A stretch of DNA of 54,034 nucleotides from Synergistaceae bacterium (GTDB lineage: Bacteria; Synergistota; Synergistia; Synergistales; Aminobacteriaceae), in the NCBI GenBank assembly GCA_009783355.1, contig WRHH01000014.1, positions 1 through 54,034 on the forward strand, in the 5' to 3' direction. Of this stretch, positions 45,022-53,858 are shown in pieces (within the stretch, counting starts at the first letter, position 1; each line of letters starts with the position of its first letter). Under the pieces are notes generated by a model that saw nothing but the letters and a program-made list of their open reading frames with translations, had not been told where the DNA came from and ran no database searches. The position numbers were made by a program, and so were the translations under genes.

Positions 45022-46434
45022 ATGACGCCCTTTATGAATGAAGATTTTCTGCTGAAAAACGACGCTGCGAAAGTACTGTATCATGAATACGCAAAAGTAA
45101 TGCCCATAATCGACTATCACTGCCATGTAAACCCCGCCGATATCGCGCTGGATAAACGCTATTCCTCCATTTCGGAAGTGTGGCTCGGCGGCGACCACTA
45201 CAAATGGCGGCTTATCCGCGCTCTCGGCACGCCCGAAAGCGGCGTTACCGGCGCGCGCGCAGCTGACCCGTTCGGCCTGTTCAGTAACTTTGCCGCCGTA
45301 CTTCCGAAAGCGGTTGGCAATCCGGTTTACCACTGGACATACCTTGAGCTAAAGCGCTATTTCGGCATTGAAAAACAGCTCACCCCCGATACTGCCAAAG
45401 AAATTTACGACGCCTGCAACAGCAAGCTCGCCGAACCCGGCATGAGCGCGCGCGGGCTTATTGAGCGGAGCAATGTGAAGCTCATCTGCACCACCGACGA
45501 CCCTGTTGACAGCCTTTTATACCATAAGCAGATAGCGGAGGACGCTACCTGCAAAGTGAAAGCGCTTCCCGCGTTCCGCCCCGATAAGGCCATGAGCATT
45601 GAATCGGCGGGCTTTGCGGAATACATTGAAGAACTGTCGGGCGTCAGCGGCGTGAAGATAACAGGATTTGATTCGCTGTGCAAAGCATTGGACAAGCGCA
45701 TCGAATTTTTTAACGAAATGGGCTGCCGCGCCGCTGACCATGCGCTGGAGGGGTGTAATTACGCCCCGGCCGCAACCGCAGAGCTCAACATGATTTTTGG
45801 CTCCGGGATGAGTGGCGAAAGCATCGCCGCGCATGAAGCCGCGCAGTACCGCACAGCCATACTGCTGCACCTTGGGCGGCGCTACCATGAGCTTGGCTGG
45901 GTGATGCAGCTCCACTTTGGCTGTATGCGCAACAACAACGCCCGCATGTTCGCGCATATAGGCGCCGATACAGGTTTTGATTCAATGAACGGGCAGGGAA
46001 ACCCGAGTAACCTTTCGTACTTTTTGAACGCGCTGGATGTAACCGGGCAGCTTCCGCGCATGGTACTATACAGCCTGAATCCCGCCGACAGCGAGATAAT
46101 TGCGACTATCGCGGGTTGTTTCATGGCCGACGCGGAATGCCCAGGCAAAATCCAACTTGGCGCGTCGTGGTGGTTCAACGACACAAAATCCGGAATGGAA
46201 AAGCAGCTGCAAGATTACGCAAACAGCACCCTGCTCGGCAATTTTATCGGAATGCTGACCGACAGCCGAAGCTTTTTGTCCTACACGCGGCACGAGTATT
46301 TCCGTCGAATCCTGTGCAACTTCCTCGGCCGACTTTTCGAGGACGGGGAGTACGCCGACTTTGACGCGCTTTGCCGTATCGTGGAGGATATAAGCTACAA
46401 CAACACGCTCCGCTTTTTTAGATTTGATGTATAG
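45022..46434 (+). CDS. uxaC: uronate isomerase
   Basis: UxaC converts D-glucuronate to D-fructuronate and D-galacturonate to D-tagaturonate. The 470-residue protein has the metal site IIDYHCHVNPADIA, the WLGGDHYKWRLIRALGTPE block, the CTTDDPVDSL motif and LNPADSEIIATI. I chose ATG 45022, seven bases after AAAGGAGG; ATG 45016 directly touches that site. It follows the GntR gene closely and ends the first half of the cluster. Confidence 0.97.
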   Translation: MTPFMNEDFLLKNDAAKVLYHEYAKVMPIIDYHCHVNPADIALDKRYSSISEVWLGGDHYKWRLIRALGTPESGVTGARAADPFGLFSNFAAVLPKAVGNPVYHWTYLELKRYFGIEKQLTPDTAKEIYDACNSKLAEPGMSARGLIERSNVKLICTTDDPVDSLLYHKQIAEDATCKVKALPAFRPDKAMSIESAGFAEYIEELSGVSGVKITGFDSLCKALDKRIEFFNEMGCRAADHALEGCNYAPAATAELNMIFGSGMSGESIAAHEAAQYRTAILLHLGRRYHELGWVMQLHFGCMRNNNARMFAHIGADTGFDSMNGQGNPSNLSYFLNALDVTGQLPRMVLYSLNPADSEIIATIAGCFMADAECPGKIQLGASWWFNDTKSGMEKQLQDYANSTLLGNFIGMLTDSRSFLSYTRHEYFRRILCNFLGRLFEDGEYADFDALCRIVEDISYNNTLRFFRFDV

Positions 46435-46485
46435 TTTGTTTACAATGCGGTGCATTTGTGGCATCCTAATAACGAGGTGACTAAA

Positions 46486-46627
46486 ATGTCTAAAAACACA
46501 ACTTACAAAACTCGACGCGGTTATCTTGTTGTTATTGCGGCAAGCTCCGCTTGAACCACAGCATCGTGACCACCCACTCAAAGGGAAATGGCGCAGTTAT
46601 CGGGAAGCAAAAGAGGAAATATCATGA
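46486..46627 (+). pseudogene. remnant of a YafQ-type toxin gene
   Basis: An ATG with a GAGGTGA site (46474-46480) opens a frame (MSKNTTYKTRRGYLVVIAAS) that stops early. In another frame LRQAPLEPQHRDHPLKGKWR followed by SYRE is seen, the conserved 'DHxLxGxW-x-x-YR' core of YafQ/RelE-type mRNA interferases. The central part and the C-terminal catalytic end are gone. It lies in the 260-base gap after uxaC. Confidence 0.6.
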
Positions 46628-46697
46628 GAGACAAGTCGAATGCTATAATTTAGATGAAAACTTCAAAAACTGAAACTGCTGAAATGGGGTAACAATA

Positions 46698-46952
46698 ATG
46701 CCCGAAATATCAAGATTTTTCGGTATTGTAATTAAAATGTACTTTATGCAAGGAGAGCACAACCCGCCGCATATTCACGCGCTTTACGGCGAATATATGT
46801 CCGCTGTAAATATATCCACGGGTGAAGTACTAGAGGGCGACCTGCCGGGCAAAGCTCTTGCCCTCGTCTTGGAATGGCTTGATTTGCATAAAAAGGAGCT
46901 CATGACGATATGGCAAACGCAAGAGTTCAGAAAAATACCGCCGCTTGAATAA
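46698..46952 (+). CDS. DUF4160 protein
   Basis: An 84-residue protein with the DUF4160 pattern: PEISRFFGIVIKMYFMQGEHNPPHIHALYGEY, then EVLEGDLPGKALALVLEWLDLHKKEL. The conserved 'H-x-PPH-I-H' motif is complete. The family is nearly always paired with DUF2442, as here (14 bases downstream), and has been suspected to be a toxin-antitoxin-like pair; its biochemistry is not established. A truncated copy of the same gene is at 49678-49761. Confidence 0.9.
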   Translation: MPEISRFFGIVIKMYFMQGEHNPPHIHALYGEYMSAVNISTGEVLEGDLPGKALALVLEWLDLHKKELMTIWQTQEFRKIPPLE

Positions 46953-46966
46953 GGGAGGCTAAAAGA

Positions 46967-47221
46967 ATGTTTCACAGAATCAAAAGCGTTCACCCTCTCC
47001 CTGACATGCTCCTTCATGTTGAGTTCATCAGTGGCGATGCAAAATACTATGATGTCAAGCCGCTCATGGATAAATGGGAAGTTTTTAAGGATTTGAAACA
47101 AGGCAGGCTGTTTGACCTTGTTTATGTCGATACCGGCGGGTATGCCATTATCTGGAACGAGTACATTGACCTCGCAAGTGAAGAGCTGTGGGAAAACGGA
47201 TTTCCTGTTGCCATTCAGTGA
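46967..47221 (+). CDS. DUF2442 protein
   Basis: An 84-residue protein of the DUF2442 type: IKSVHPLPDMLLHVEFISGD, YYDVKPLMDKWEVFKDL, and IIWNEYIDLASEELWENG near the end. GGGAGG precedes the ATG. It is the usual partner of the DUF4160 protein just upstream. A 5' fragment of a second copy (41 codons) remains at 49776-49901, upstream of the second TPR protein. Confidence 0.9.
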   Translation: MFHRIKSVHPLPDMLLHVEFISGDAKYYDVKPLMDKWEVFKDLKQGRLFDLVYVDTGGYAIIWNEYIDLASEELWENGFPVAIQ

Positions 47222-47282
47222 TAATGACATTGGGCGGGACGGAGACGCCAGCGAGCCAAATAGTTAAACGGAGGAAATGTAT

Positions 47283-49691
47283 ATGAAAAGAATAATATCG
47301 TTGTTTCTGTGCGTCTCTTTGCTGCTATCGGTTCAACCCGGGGGCGTCTTCGCGGCGGGCGGCGGCGCGCCAGGCGTATATGTATATACCGACGAAATGA
47401 TAGTACAAATGACCGAACAGTACCGGAACATGGACATCGACGCGATGGTCAAAATGATGAGCAAATCCGGCCAGGTCATGGACGAAAAAACTATCGAAGC
47501 CATGCGGGACATGCAGAAAATGGCGAGGGAGGGAACACTGGGCGATTACCTGCGGAGCTTTGGAACCGCTGATGAGGCGGCGTTTACTGCGGCAAAAATT
47601 GACGTGACCGCGCCCACGGCGGGCGACGTGCTCGCGATAGCGAAAAAATATTACGGCTATCATTCAACCGCGCTGAACGGCAGCCTGAAAGGCGAATTTG
47701 CCCGCGACGCCGGAAGCGTGGCTTTCGACGGAAAAGCAAACGATGCCAGACGCGCCGAATCCCTGTGCAATACCGCGTCGGCCATCGCCATGCTTAACGG
47801 GGACGGAGACTACGCCGTGGCAGCAGCAGCAGCAGCCGTCGGATGGGCGCCGGGGTACGCGCGGGGCGCGGGCACTCTGGCGGCGATGCTCGTAAAGGCA
47901 GGCTTTATCACCGACAAAGACAGGCTGAACGACGCCGTCAAACTCGCCGCCTACGCCATATCCATAGATAAAGCCGACGCGGATTTCCATATCACGCTGG
48001 GCTGGGCGCTTTTCGACCTGAATGACCTCGATGGCGCGCTCGAAGCAGCGGAGGCCGCGCTTGCCATAGAGCCGGGAAACAGCGCGGCGCTGAACCTCAA
48101 GATCGAGATACTCAACAAAAAGGGCGGGACATTCTTATCTGCGGCGGCGGGTAAAATCGGCGACGACCTGAAGGAAAACGACGGCGAACTGTCGAAGCGG
48201 CTTACAAAGCAGGAAAAAGCCGCCGAGGGGATGAGAATGGCTAATAAAGACGACAGCAAAGAGGAAGCGCTGCGCAAGTTCAACCAGTTCTGCGAGCTTG
48301 AGCCCGTTACGCCGGCGGATATGATCGAGTCCGTGTTCCCAACCGAAGCGCGGCAGATAAGAAAACAGGTCAGCACAGTTTCGGATTCGGACAAGGCAAT
48401 GTTTAACAACAGCATTCGCCCGTTCCCAAACGGCCTTTACCGGACGGCGCGGCAAGTCCATGAAATGGAGGACGAAATAAGCGAGTACTGGAAATGGGAG
48501 CATGATGACCAGGAAAAAAGGGGCCACAACGTAATAACGCCCGCTTTTCGCGCGGCCGAAGCCGCCAAGCGGAAAAGGGGCACTGAATACCATCGTCCGC
48601 AAACGCCGCTCGATTACATGCTGGAGTATAACCGTGGAGTGTTATTGAACGCCAGAATCGCCGCGGGAGAGTATCTGGGAAAACTGGATTATGAATACAG
48701 TAATGAATTACACGAAATTTATGAAAAAGATTCTCGAAAATATAAAGAGGCTCTAGCAACTCGTGACGCGGAAAAAGAAGCGGCAGAGAGGCTTCCCGAA
48801 CCGGCAAAAAGCGCGGCGCACGAGGCCGCTGAAATAAAGTATAAGCTTGCGATTAACGATGCTGAAGACATAGCTTTTAAGGAACGTATGCCGATTAAAT
48901 CCAAATACTACGATGAGTCAAAGAGAGTCTCACGGCAGCTCTGGGAAAAGATGCTTCCCTTCGCGCGCGCCACGCGCCATCCGGAGTATGAAGTCATTAA
49001 TTTATACCATGATGCATGCAGACATATTGAATTTGCCATTAGCCTTGCCTCAACTCGTCCTGCATTATATTATCCTGAGGTTTCAGCAGAGGACTTGCAG
49101 GAAGCGCTTGCAACCGCGCGTGCAGCCATTGAGCAGCTGATGGCGCAGGAGCAGTCGCCGTTCGAGGACGTGACCAACGGGTTCACAATTTCCGTCGAAT
49201 TCGGTAATTTTGAGTTCAAGCTGTCGAACAACAAGATAGAGGTCGAGTATGTGGACGGCGCGGCCTGCAAAGTGGCGTTCGACTGGAAATCGAAGGAACT
49301 GGAGGTCGGTATGGGGGTCGGGCACAAAGCGAAACTCGGAACAGTCAAAGGCGCTCAGGTCGGGGTCGAGGCGAAAGCGTACGTGAATTTTGTGTTGAAT
49401 CTGCGGAATAACGAAGTCACGGACATTTATATCAGCGCGGAAGCGAAAGGTTCAGCCGGTTCGTTCGAAGCGGGCGGCCAGGCAAGAGTATCGCTGTTGG
49501 GCAAAGAAGCGGGCATTTCATCCGCCGCCAAACGAAAACTCGGGTCGTTTGCGATCGAACACGAAATGGCGCTGATCAAAACAAGCCTCGTTATATTGGA
49601 ATTCAATCACAGATACGGCTCGCGAAGAGCCTGGGGAGCGCGTTTCATTTGCTATAATTTAGATGAAAACTTCAAAATTGGAATGGCTTGA
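47283..49691 (+). CDS. secreted TPR protein of unknown function, copy 1
   Basis: An 802-residue exported protein: signal peptide (MKRIISLFLCVSLLLSVQPG, cleavage near FAA|GG), a helical region (~30-110), TPR repeats (~160-290, including DLDGALEAAEAALAIEPGNSAALNLK), a charged helical middle (~300-600), and a C-terminal domain (~615-770) rich in alternating strands (FEFKLSNNKIEVEYVDG, VGHKAKLGTVKGAQVGVEAK). No anchor or enzyme motif was seen. The GGAGG site fits ATG 47283 better than ATG 47277. The last 17 codons run into a stretch shared with the region at 46641. It has a close paralogue downstream. Function unknown; its place among uronate genes suggests a role at the cell envelope on the same substrate. 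Confidence 0.8.
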   Translation: MKRIISLFLCVSLLLSVQPGGVFAAGGGAPGVYVYTDEMIVQMTEQYRNMDIDAMVKMMSKSGQVMDEKTIEAMRDMQKMAREGTLGDYLRSFGTADEAAFTAAKIDVTAPTAGDVLAIAKKYYGYHSTALNGSLKGEFARDAGSVAFDGKANDARRAESLCNTASAIAMLNGDGDYAVAAAAAAVGWAPGYARGAGTLAAMLVKAGFITDKDRLNDAVKLAAYAISIDKADADFHITLGWALFDLNDLDGALEAAEAALAIEPGNSAALNLKIEILNKKGGTFLSAAAGKIGDDLKENDGELSKRLTKQEKAAEGMRMANKDDSKEEALRKFNQFCELEPVTPADMIESVFPTEARQIRKQVSTVSDSDKAMFNNSIRPFPNGLYRTARQVHEMEDEISEYWKWEHDDQEKRGHNVITPAFRAAEAAKRKRGTEYHRPQTPLDYMLEYNRGVLLNARIAAGEYLGKLDYEYSNELHEIYEKDSRKYKEALATRDAEKEAAERLPEPAKSAAHEAAEIKYKLAINDAEDIAFKERMPIKSKYYDESKRVSRQLWEKMLPFARATRHPEYEVINLYHDACRHIEFAISLASTRPALYYPEVSAEDLQEALATARAAIEQLMAQEQSPFEDVTNGFTISVEFGNFEFKLSNNKIEVEYVDGAACKVAFDWKSKELEVGMGVGHKAKLGTVKGAQVGVEAKAYVNFVLNLRNNEVTDIYISAEAKGSAGSFEAGGQARVSLLGKEAGISSAAKRKLGSFAIEHEMALIKTSLVILEFNHRYGSRRAWGARFICYNLDENFKIGMA

Positions 49692-49901
49692 TTTGCACAA
49701 AAAGGATCTCATGACGATATGGCAAACGCAAGAGTTCAAAAAAATACCGCCGCTTGAATAAGGGAGGCTAAAAGAATGTTTCACAGAATTAAAAGCGTAC
49801 ACCCCCTCCCTGACATGCTCCTTCATGTTGAATTCATCAGTGGTGATGCAAAATACTATGATGTCAAGCCGCTCATGGATAAACGGAGGAAATGTATATG
49901 A
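49650..49901 (+). pseudogene. scar: remains of a second DUF4160-DUF2442 pair
   Basis: Three pieces repeat the region upstream of copy 1. The 28 bases 49650-49677 equal 46641-46668. 49678-49761 match the 3' end of the DUF4160 gene (from about 46868) up to its stop. 49776-49901 repeat the first 36 codons of the DUF2442 gene, then jump (at GATAAA|CGGAGG) to the sequence just before the TPR gene, closing with RRKCI and a TGA that overlaps the next start. About 200 bases were lost inside each gene. Confidence 0.85.
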
Positions 49902-52315
49902 AAAGGATAATATCGTTGTTTCTGTGCGTCTCTTTGCTGCTGCCGGCTCAGCCCGGGGGCGTCTTCGCGGCGGGCGGTTCTACGGGGAGCGGCTTCGCCG
50001 CCGGTGTATATACCGACGAAATGATAGCACAAATGACCGAACAGTATCGGGATATGGACATCGACGCGATAGTAAAAATGATGAGCAAATCCGGCCAGGT
50101 CATGGACGAAAAAACTATCGAAGCCATGCGGGACATGCAGAAAATGGCGAGGGAGGGAACACTGGGCGATTACCTGCGGAGCTTTGGCGCCGCTGATGAG
50201 GCGGCGTTTACTGCGGTAAAAATCAACGTGACCGCGCCCGCTGAGGGCGAGATACTCGCGATAGCAAAAAAATATTACGATTATCATTCAACCGCGCTGA
50301 ACGGCAGCCTGAAAGGCGAATTTACACGCGACGTTGGAAGCGTGGCTTTCGACGGCAAAGCAAACGAGACCAAACGCGCCGAATCCCTGTGCAATACCGC
50401 GTCGACCATCGCCATGCTAAAAGGGGACGGCGACTACGCCGTGGGCTGCGCAGCCGCCGCTATCGGCTGGTCGCAAGGTTACGCGCGGGGCGCGGGTACT
50501 CTGGCGGCGATACTGGAAATGGCCGGATTCATCAACGACAGGGACAGGCTGAGCGACGCGACGAAACTCGCCGCCTACGCCATATCCATTGATAAAAGCG
50601 ATGCGGATCTCTACGTCACGCTCGGCAGGCTGCTCTACGTCCAGAACGACTTGGACGGCGCGCTTGAGGCGGTTGAAGCCGCGCTTGCGATAGAGCCGGG
50701 AAACAGCGCGGCGCTGAACCTTAAGATCGAGATACTCAACAAAAAGGGCGGGACATTCTTATCTGCGGCGGCGAGTAAGATCGGCGACGACCGGAAGGAA
50801 AACGACGGCGAAATGTCCAAGCGCATCACCAAGCTTGAAAATGCCGCCAAGGGGATGAAAAGGGCTAACGATGACGACAGCAAAGAGGAAGCATTGCGTA
50901 AATTAGAGCAGCTCTACACCCTCGAACCCCTTACCCCCGCCGATATGGCGGAAGGGCTTTTCCCGTCAGAGTCTGCGGAAGTCAGAAAGCGGGTCAACAC
51001 CGTTTCGGCTGAGGACAGGGCAATGCTGACCAAAAACTTCCCAGTGTTTCCCAACGGCCTTTATCGTACTGCGGGGCAGGTTTACGCCATGAATAACGAT
51101 ATCCAGGATTACTTCAACTGGGTGACATACAAGGCGAAAGAACAGAGAAGCGCCAATGTGTACTTGCCGGCTTCGGCGGCGGCTGAAGCGGCCAGAGCCG
51201 CAAGGGGCGGGGGGTTCAATAGGATAATCATCCGCCCGGACGCAACGCCGCTCGATTATCAGTGGACATATAATTATCAAATAGTTCATGCGGCCGAAGT
51301 GGCGTTTAATAGATATACTAAAGTACTGTTTAATGAATCTTTTAAAAGTATCATTGAAGTCAGCGCTAAACACCAGCGTAAAATAGAAGAAGTTTTTGAA
51401 ACATATAAAATAGAAATCGCTGCGGCGGAGAGATTGCCGGAACCCCAAAAAAGCGCGGCGATTGAGGCCGCTACTATAAAACGGAAGCTTGCGGAAAACG
51501 AGGCTTCCGGCATCAAATTCAAAGAAGTCATGCCAATTTATTCCAAATTATTCGACGAGGCAAAAAAGCAATCGGAAAGGCTTTGGGAAAAAATGCTGCC
51601 ATTTGCCCGCGCCACCGAATACCCGGAAGATATTATCTTTGGTTTACTAGAACTGGCGCTTGAAGAACCCTGGGATATTATATACAACCTTGCTTGCGGA
51701 AACATGGCATTGGGCATAACGCCGTATAACTTAGATGTTTCACCGGTAGATCTGGAGGAAGCCAAAGAAGCCCTCGCGGCCCTGCAGGAGATGATGGTAA
51801 ATCAGCAGTCCCTGTTCTACGACGTGACCAACGGCTTTACCATCTCAACCGAATTCGGTCCTTTTGAATTCAAGCTGTCGAACAACAAGATAGAGGTCGA
51901 GTATGTGGACGGCGCGGCCTGCAAAGTGGCGTTCGACTGGAAATCGAAGGAACTGGAGGTCGGCGTGGGGGTCGGGCACAAAGCGAAACTCGGAATGGTC
52001 AAAGGCGCGCAGGTCGGGGTCGAGGCGAAAGCGTACGTGAATTTTGTGTTGGACCTGCGGAATAACGAAGTCACGGACATTTATCTCAGCGCGGAAGCGA
52101 AGGGTTCAGCCGGTTCGTTCGAAGCGGGCGGACAGGCAAGGGTATCGCTGATGGGCAAAGGAGCGGACATTTCATCCGCCGCCAAACGGAAACTCGGGTC
52201 GTTTGCGATCGAACACGAAAGGGAGCTTATTAAAACAAGCTTCATTATATGGGAATTCAATTACAAATACTGCTCGCGAAACGTCCGGGGAGCGCGTCTC
52301 ATTATTATTTCGTAG
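49898..52315 (+). CDS. secreted TPR protein of unknown function, copy 2
   Basis: An 805-residue paralogue of the preceding protein with the same order: signal peptide, helical region, TPR part, charged helices, strand-rich C-terminal domain. The first ~330 residues and the C-terminal ~150 are nearly the same in both, even in DNA (TNGFTIS, then KLSNNKIEVEYVDGAACK), while the centre (about residues 340-600) differs strongly. The ATG at 49898 uses CGGAGG (49884-49889), which now lies inside the truncated DUF2442 frame. The C-terminus ends in GARLIIIS, where copy 1 continues into foreign sequence, so this end may be the original one. Confidence 0.8.
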   Translation: MKRIISLFLCVSLLLPAQPGGVFAAGGSTGSGFAAGVYTDEMIAQMTEQYRDMDIDAIVKMMSKSGQVMDEKTIEAMRDMQKMAREGTLGDYLRSFGAADEAAFTAVKINVTAPAEGEILAIAKKYYDYHSTALNGSLKGEFTRDVGSVAFDGKANETKRAESLCNTASTIAMLKGDGDYAVGCAAAAIGWSQGYARGAGTLAAILEMAGFINDRDRLSDATKLAAYAISIDKSDADLYVTLGRLLYVQNDLDGALEAVEAALAIEPGNSAALNLKIEILNKKGGTFLSAAASKIGDDRKENDGEMSKRITKLENAAKGMKRANDDDSKEEALRKLEQLYTLEPLTPADMAEGLFPSESAEVRKRVNTVSAEDRAMLTKNFPVFPNGLYRTAGQVYAMNNDIQDYFNWVTYKAKEQRSANVYLPASAAAEAARAARGGGFNRIIIRPDATPLDYQWTYNYQIVHAAEVAFNRYTKVLFNESFKSIIEVSAKHQRKIEEVFETYKIEIAAAERLPEPQKSAAIEAATIKRKLAENEASGIKFKEVMPIYSKLFDEAKKQSERLWEKMLPFARATEYPEDIIFGLLELALEEPWDIIYNLACGNMALGITPYNLDVSPVDLEEAKEALAALQEMMVNQQSLFYDVTNGFTISTEFGPFEFKLSNNKIEVEYVDGAACKVAFDWKSKELEVGVGVGHKAKLGMVKGAQVGVEAKAYVNFVLDLRNNEVTDIYLSAEAKGSAGSFEAGGQARVSLMGKGADISSAAKRKLGSFAIEHERELIKTSFIIWEFNYKYCSRNVRGARLIIIS

Positions 52316-52370
52316 CGTTGCAAGTATCCATGATTGCAGTTTGAGTACGTTAATATATGCGGAGGTAATT

Positions 52371-53852
52371 ATGAAACTCATCAATGAAACGGTAACGAAG
52401 CCCGCGCGGGCGGTAAAGATTCTGCAATTCGGCGAAGGAAATTTCCTGCGGGCGTTCGTGGATAACATGGTTGACATCGCCAACGAAAAAGGCGTGTTTG
52501 ACGGCGGCATAGCTATTGTCAAGCCTATTCCCTTCGGCAATTTGGACGCTTTGAACGCGCAGGACTGCGTATATACGGTCATCTTGCGCGGCAAACAGGG
52601 CGGGGAAACAGTCTCGCAAAAACGGACAGTCACGTGCGTGGTTAAGGCCATCGACGCATATTCGCAATATGAAGAATATGCCGCTCTCGCAAGGCTCCCC
52701 GAACTGCGGTTCGTTGTTTCAAACACCACGGAAGCGGGGATAACATATGACGAAAATGACGATTACTCGCCCCTGCCGCCCGGCAGCTATCCGGGAAAGC
52801 TCACAAAGTTCCTGCATGAGCGTTATCAGGCTTTTGCCGGAGATAAAGACAAAGGGCTCATCATCCTGCCCGTGGAGCTAATAGAAAAAAACGGCGCGAA
52901 GCTTCGCGAATGCTGCCTGAAACTTTCAGAGCGCTGGGGCCTGCCGCGCGGTTTTCGCGAATGGCTCGTGAACGACAATATATTCTGCTCCACGCTGGTT
53001 GACAGGATAGTCTCCGGCTATCCAAAAGACGAGGTCGGCGACATTGAGGCGGAGCTTGGATACGAGGATAAGCTTATAGTGACGGGGGAGCCGTTTGCGC
53101 TTTGGGTTATCGAATGCGAAACACCGGAGCTTGTACAAAAAGTCGGGCGCGAATTTCCGCTCGACAAAGCCGGGTTGCCCGTCGTCTTCACAGATAACTT
53201 GCAGCCGTACCGCGAACGGAAGGTGCGCATCCTGAACGGCGCGCACACGTCCATTGTTGCAGCGGCGTATCTCGCGGGGCTTGATACGGTCGGCGAACTC
53301 ATGAACGATGAACTCTTGCGTAAGCTCATCGAAAGGAACGTATACGACGAAATCGCGCCCTTCGTTCCGCTTCCCGCAGAAGAGGCGATGGCGTTCGCTG
53401 ATTCAGTGATGGAGCGGTTTGAAAACCCGTTCATAAAGCACAGCCTGCTCGCAATTTCGCTCAATTCCATATCGAAATTCAAAGCGCGGGTATGGCCGTC
53501 GATAAAGGACACATTTGAAAGAACCGGGAAGCTCCCCGATTCGTTGTGCTTCTCGCTTGCGGCGCTCATGGCGCTTTACTCTGGAGATATCGACAAAAAC
53601 GGAAAACTTATGGCAAAGCGAGGCGAAGAAACGTATGAGATAACGGACGCCGCCGCTGCCATACAGTTCTTTACGGATAATCATACGCTTCCGGCCGACG
53701 AGTTTGCTGCGGCGCTCCTGAAGCGCGAGGATATATGGGGCAACGATTTTGTAAATACAAAAATACCGGGGCTCTCTGAGAAGGTAAGCGGCTACTTGCA
53801 GGACATACGCGAAAACGGGATGAGAAACTCCATTAAAAATTTACTGAGGTGA
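52371..53852 (+). CDS. uxaB: tagaturonate reductase (altronate oxidoreductase)
   Basis: UxaB reduces D-tagaturonate to D-altronate with NADH. The 493-residue protein of the mannitol-dehydrogenase superfamily has ILQFGEGNFLRAFVDNM near residue 17, VSNTTEAGITY, the catalytic region KVRILNGAHTSIVAAAYLAG and FENPFIKHSLLAISLNS. I chose ATG 52371, with GCGGAGG just upstream; the frame extends to 52203 over the end of copy 2 of the TPR gene and is a shadow there. uxaA follows seven bases after its stop. Confidence 0.95.
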   Translation: MKLINETVTKPARAVKILQFGEGNFLRAFVDNMVDIANEKGVFDGGIAIVKPIPFGNLDALNAQDCVYTVILRGKQGGETVSQKRTVTCVVKAIDAYSQYEEYAALARLPELRFVVSNTTEAGITYDENDDYSPLPPGSYPGKLTKFLHERYQAFAGDKDKGLIILPVELIEKNGAKLRECCLKLSERWGLPRGFREWLVNDNIFCSTLVDRIVSGYPKDEVGDIEAELGYEDKLIVTGEPFALWVIECETPELVQKVGREFPLDKAGLPVVFTDNLQPYRERKVRILNGAHTSIVAAAYLAGLDTVGELMNDELLRKLIERNVYDEIAPFVPLPAEEAMAFADSVMERFENPFIKHSLLAISLNSISKFKARVWPSIKDTFERTGKLPDSLCFSLAALMALYSGDIDKNGKLMAKRGEETYEITDAAAAIQFFTDNHTLPADEFAAALLKREDIWGNDFVNTKIPGLSEKVSGYLQDIRENGMRNSIKNLLR

Positions 53853-53858
53853 AAATAA

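Noticed and set aside
46486-46627. Selenoprotein reading through the TGA in this region, given selA in the window
   Set aside because: Reading TGA as selenocysteine leads at once to another stop, and the neighbouring frame shows a YafQ remnant instead.
52203-52370. N-terminal extension of uxaB
   Set aside because: It overlaps the conserved end of the second TPR gene in another frame, and a strong GGAGG site precedes ATG 52371.
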